Source: Saprospiraceae bacterium (GTDB lineage: Bacteria > Bacteroidota > Bacteroidia > Chitinophagales > Saprospiraceae). Taken from it: a stretch of 38,106 bases of DNA. The position numbers were made by a program, and so were the translations under genes. The DNA is taken from positions 1 through 38,106 of the forward strand of contig JALVCY010000203.1 of the NCBI GenBank assembly GCA_027009605.1. Direction: 5' to 3'. Positions 36,765-38,106 of the stretch are shown piece after piece (position 1 is the stretch's first letter; each line of letters starts with the position of its first letter). Under the pieces are notes generated by a model, which searched no databases, was not told the DNA's origin, and worked only from the letters and a program-made list of their open reading frames with translations.

Positions 36765-38106
36765 CTATGCAGGCGTCGGCTCCAAATTACTTTTAATCCG
36801 GGAGGGTTTTAGCCGAACGGTAAATGTCGTGCCTTCCCCCCGCTCGGTGACAAAATCAATCATCCCTTGATGATTTTCTACGATGCTTTTGCAAATATGA
36901 AGCCCTAGACCGGTACCGGAGTTTTTAGTGGTAAAGTTTGGCGTAAATACCTTATTGGTCATGTGCTCAGGAATTCCCGACCCGTTGTCCGAAACTCTGA
37001 CAACAGCAAATTTGTCTTCAATAGAAAGAGAGATTAAAATAGTGCCATACCTGTCTTGCGGAATGGCTTGAATCGCATTTTTGACAAGATTACCAAAAAT
37101 TCTTTCAATCTGGCCTTTGTTACCATATACATAAACGGTCTCATCTGTGAGCTTTAGCAGCACATCCATGTTATTTTCATTTTCATGAAGGAGCACGATG
37201 TCTTTAAGAATTTTATTTAGGGAAACCTGCTCTCTAGAACCTTCAGCGACATTGGCTACATCTTGGAAGTTGGCGACTTTGCGCAGCAAGGAGTTAATTT
37301 GGGTTAAAATAATATTTGTTACCCGGTCTGTGCGTTCTTCAATTTGATCCATGTCCATTTTTCGGTCATGGATACTTCGTTGGAAGTGCTGGATATGCAG
37401 TTGAATAGGAGTCAGTGGGTTTTTGATATCATGAGCGACTTGCTTGGCCATATCTCTCCAAGCACTTTCTTTTTCCATCTTAATCATGAGTTGATGGTGG
37501 TTTTCTTTTTCACGCAAACTTTCGTTGTAAACTTCAACAAAGTCCTTGAATTCATCGTCATCGTCCCAGACAATGGGCTCCGTTGTGTTGAGACGGATGG
37601 CATTACTCAAGCGGCGAATGGGCTTGGCTAGTAGTCTGGAACCGGCCACAATAAGGGTTAGGGCAATGATAAACAAAGCAATATAAGCAATCAAAAGGCG
37701 ACTCACAAAATCGTTAAGATCATTCAGCCTGGCTTGTTTTTTTGTGTAATAGGGAATTCCTAAATAGCCAATTAAATCACCGGCATGTTTGATTGGGAAA
37801 TAGGAAGACTTAAAGTGTACATTACCAATCTGTTCTTTGTTGATTTGTTGAGCAGAGATTCGTTTGGATAGATAATTGTAGGCGTAGGCGTCCATCTCCG
37901 GGGGGACTACTCCTTTGAGAAAAATCTCACTTTTAGAAGAAAAAATCAACTTACCATCTAGGTCGTAAAAGTTAATCGCATCCATTTTGTGAATAATAGA
38001 TAATGGCTCAATTTGGGCTTCTACTTTTTCTTGAAGCTTTTTAATGGGAGTCGTGTTGGGTAAGTCCAAAAGTGAGTAGTTTAATGCCGTGTGAATGGCT
38101 CTACTT
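36765..38106 (-). CDS. Partial NtrY-like sensor histidine kinase
   Basis: The ORF continues past the track's TTG start through the right edge (the 12 upstream codons show no stop), so the N-terminus is cut off. Visible parts, in order, are an extracytoplasmic region, a membrane helix (LLIAYIALFIIALTLIVAG), a HAMP-like linker, the phosphoacceptor helix VAHDIKNPLTPIQLHIQ, and the ATPase domain with NLVKNAIQAI (N box), DNGSGIP (G1) and GTGLGLHICKSIV (G2). The overall pattern resembles NtrY-type kinases. No response-regulator gene is in the window, so its partner and signal are unknown. Confidence 0.9.
   Translation of the reverse strand, partial: SRAIHTALNYSLLDLPNTTPIKKLQEKVEAQIEPLSIIHKMDAINFYDLDGKLIFSSKSEIFLKGVVPPEMDAYAYNYLSKRISAQQINKEQIGNVHFKSSYFPIKHAGDLIGYLGIPYYTKKQARLNDLNDFVSRLLIAYIALFIIALTLIVAGSRLLAKPIRRLSNAIRLNTTEPIVWDDDDEFKDFVEVYNESLREKENHHQLMIKMEKESAWRDMAKQVAHDIKNPLTPIQLHIQHFQRSIHDRKMDMDQIEERTDRVTNIILTQINSLLRKVANFQDVANVAEGSREQVSLNKILKDIVLLHENENNMDVLLKLTDETVYVYGNKGQIERIFGNLVKNAIQAIPQDRYGTILISLSIEDKFAVVRVSDNGSGIPEHMTNKVFTPNFTTKNSGTGLGLHICKSIVENHQGMIDFVTERGEGTTFTVRLKPSRIKSNLEPTPA

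Noticed and set aside
36765-38106. Unusual H-box (HDIKNPL instead of HEIKNPL) as a loss of function
   Set aside because: Asp at this place is a tolerated substitution in histidine kinases; the phosphoacceptor His and ATPase motifs are intact.

Overview
The window comes from a member of the Bacteroidota, a gliding/T9SS-type lineage, possibly Saprospiria-like (the class-level guess is weak). The reasons are a type IX secretion cluster (porP/sprF, gldK, gldL, gldM, gldN), promoter-like -7 boxes of the form TAnnTTTG, almost no Shine-Dalgarno sequences, and zinc-free uL36 and uS14. It is essentially a chromosomal housekeeping region. I see no CRISPR array, no tRNA or rRNA, no prophage and no intact IS.

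Region 1 (1-5171, minus strand) reads thymidine kinase (tdk), type III pantothenate kinase (coaX), an outer-membrane beta-barrel protein, a secreted TPR-like protein, a terminator, and then a second truncated paralogue of the TPR-like protein running off the left edge. That edge gene is absent from the ORF track. The gap at 481-1045 is the most unusual non-coding stretch. It holds an operator-like inverted repeat, a 161-bp MITE-like element with 14-bp terminal inverted repeats and a 32-bp perfect palindrome, two copies of another hairpin, a terminator, and a partly duplicated gene 3' end.

Region 2 (5436-9041, plus strand) encodes a conserved-looking hypothetical protein with a proline-rich hinge, phosphofructokinase (pfkA), a rhomboid protease, a small hypothetical protein, and a PhnP-like metallo-beta-lactamase-fold hydrolase that overlaps it.

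Region 3 (9176-14920, plus strand) is the T9SS core: PorP/SprF, the GldK lipoprotein ring component, the GldL/GldM inner-membrane motor and GldN, closed by a terminator. Predicted promoters and a hairpin lie before gldK and between gldK and gldL.

Region 4 (15060-33407, plus strand) is a merged str-S10-spc-alpha super-operon: rpsL, rpsG, fusA, rpsJ, rplCDWB, rpsS, rplV, rpsC, rplP, rpmC, rpsQ, rplNXE, rpsNH, rplFR, rpsE, rpmD, rplO, secY, map, infA, rpmJ, rpsM, rpsK, rpsD, rpoA, rplQ. It begins at a TAnnTTTG promoter and ends at a strong terminator. Three further -7 boxes (before rplP, secY and infA) may divide it into sub-operons. tuf and adk are not in this block.

Region 5 (33441-38106) holds eno, a DivIC/FtsB-like division protein and sucD on the plus strand. 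These converge on a tail-anchored protein of unknown function and a NtrY-like sensor histidine kinase cut by the right edge.
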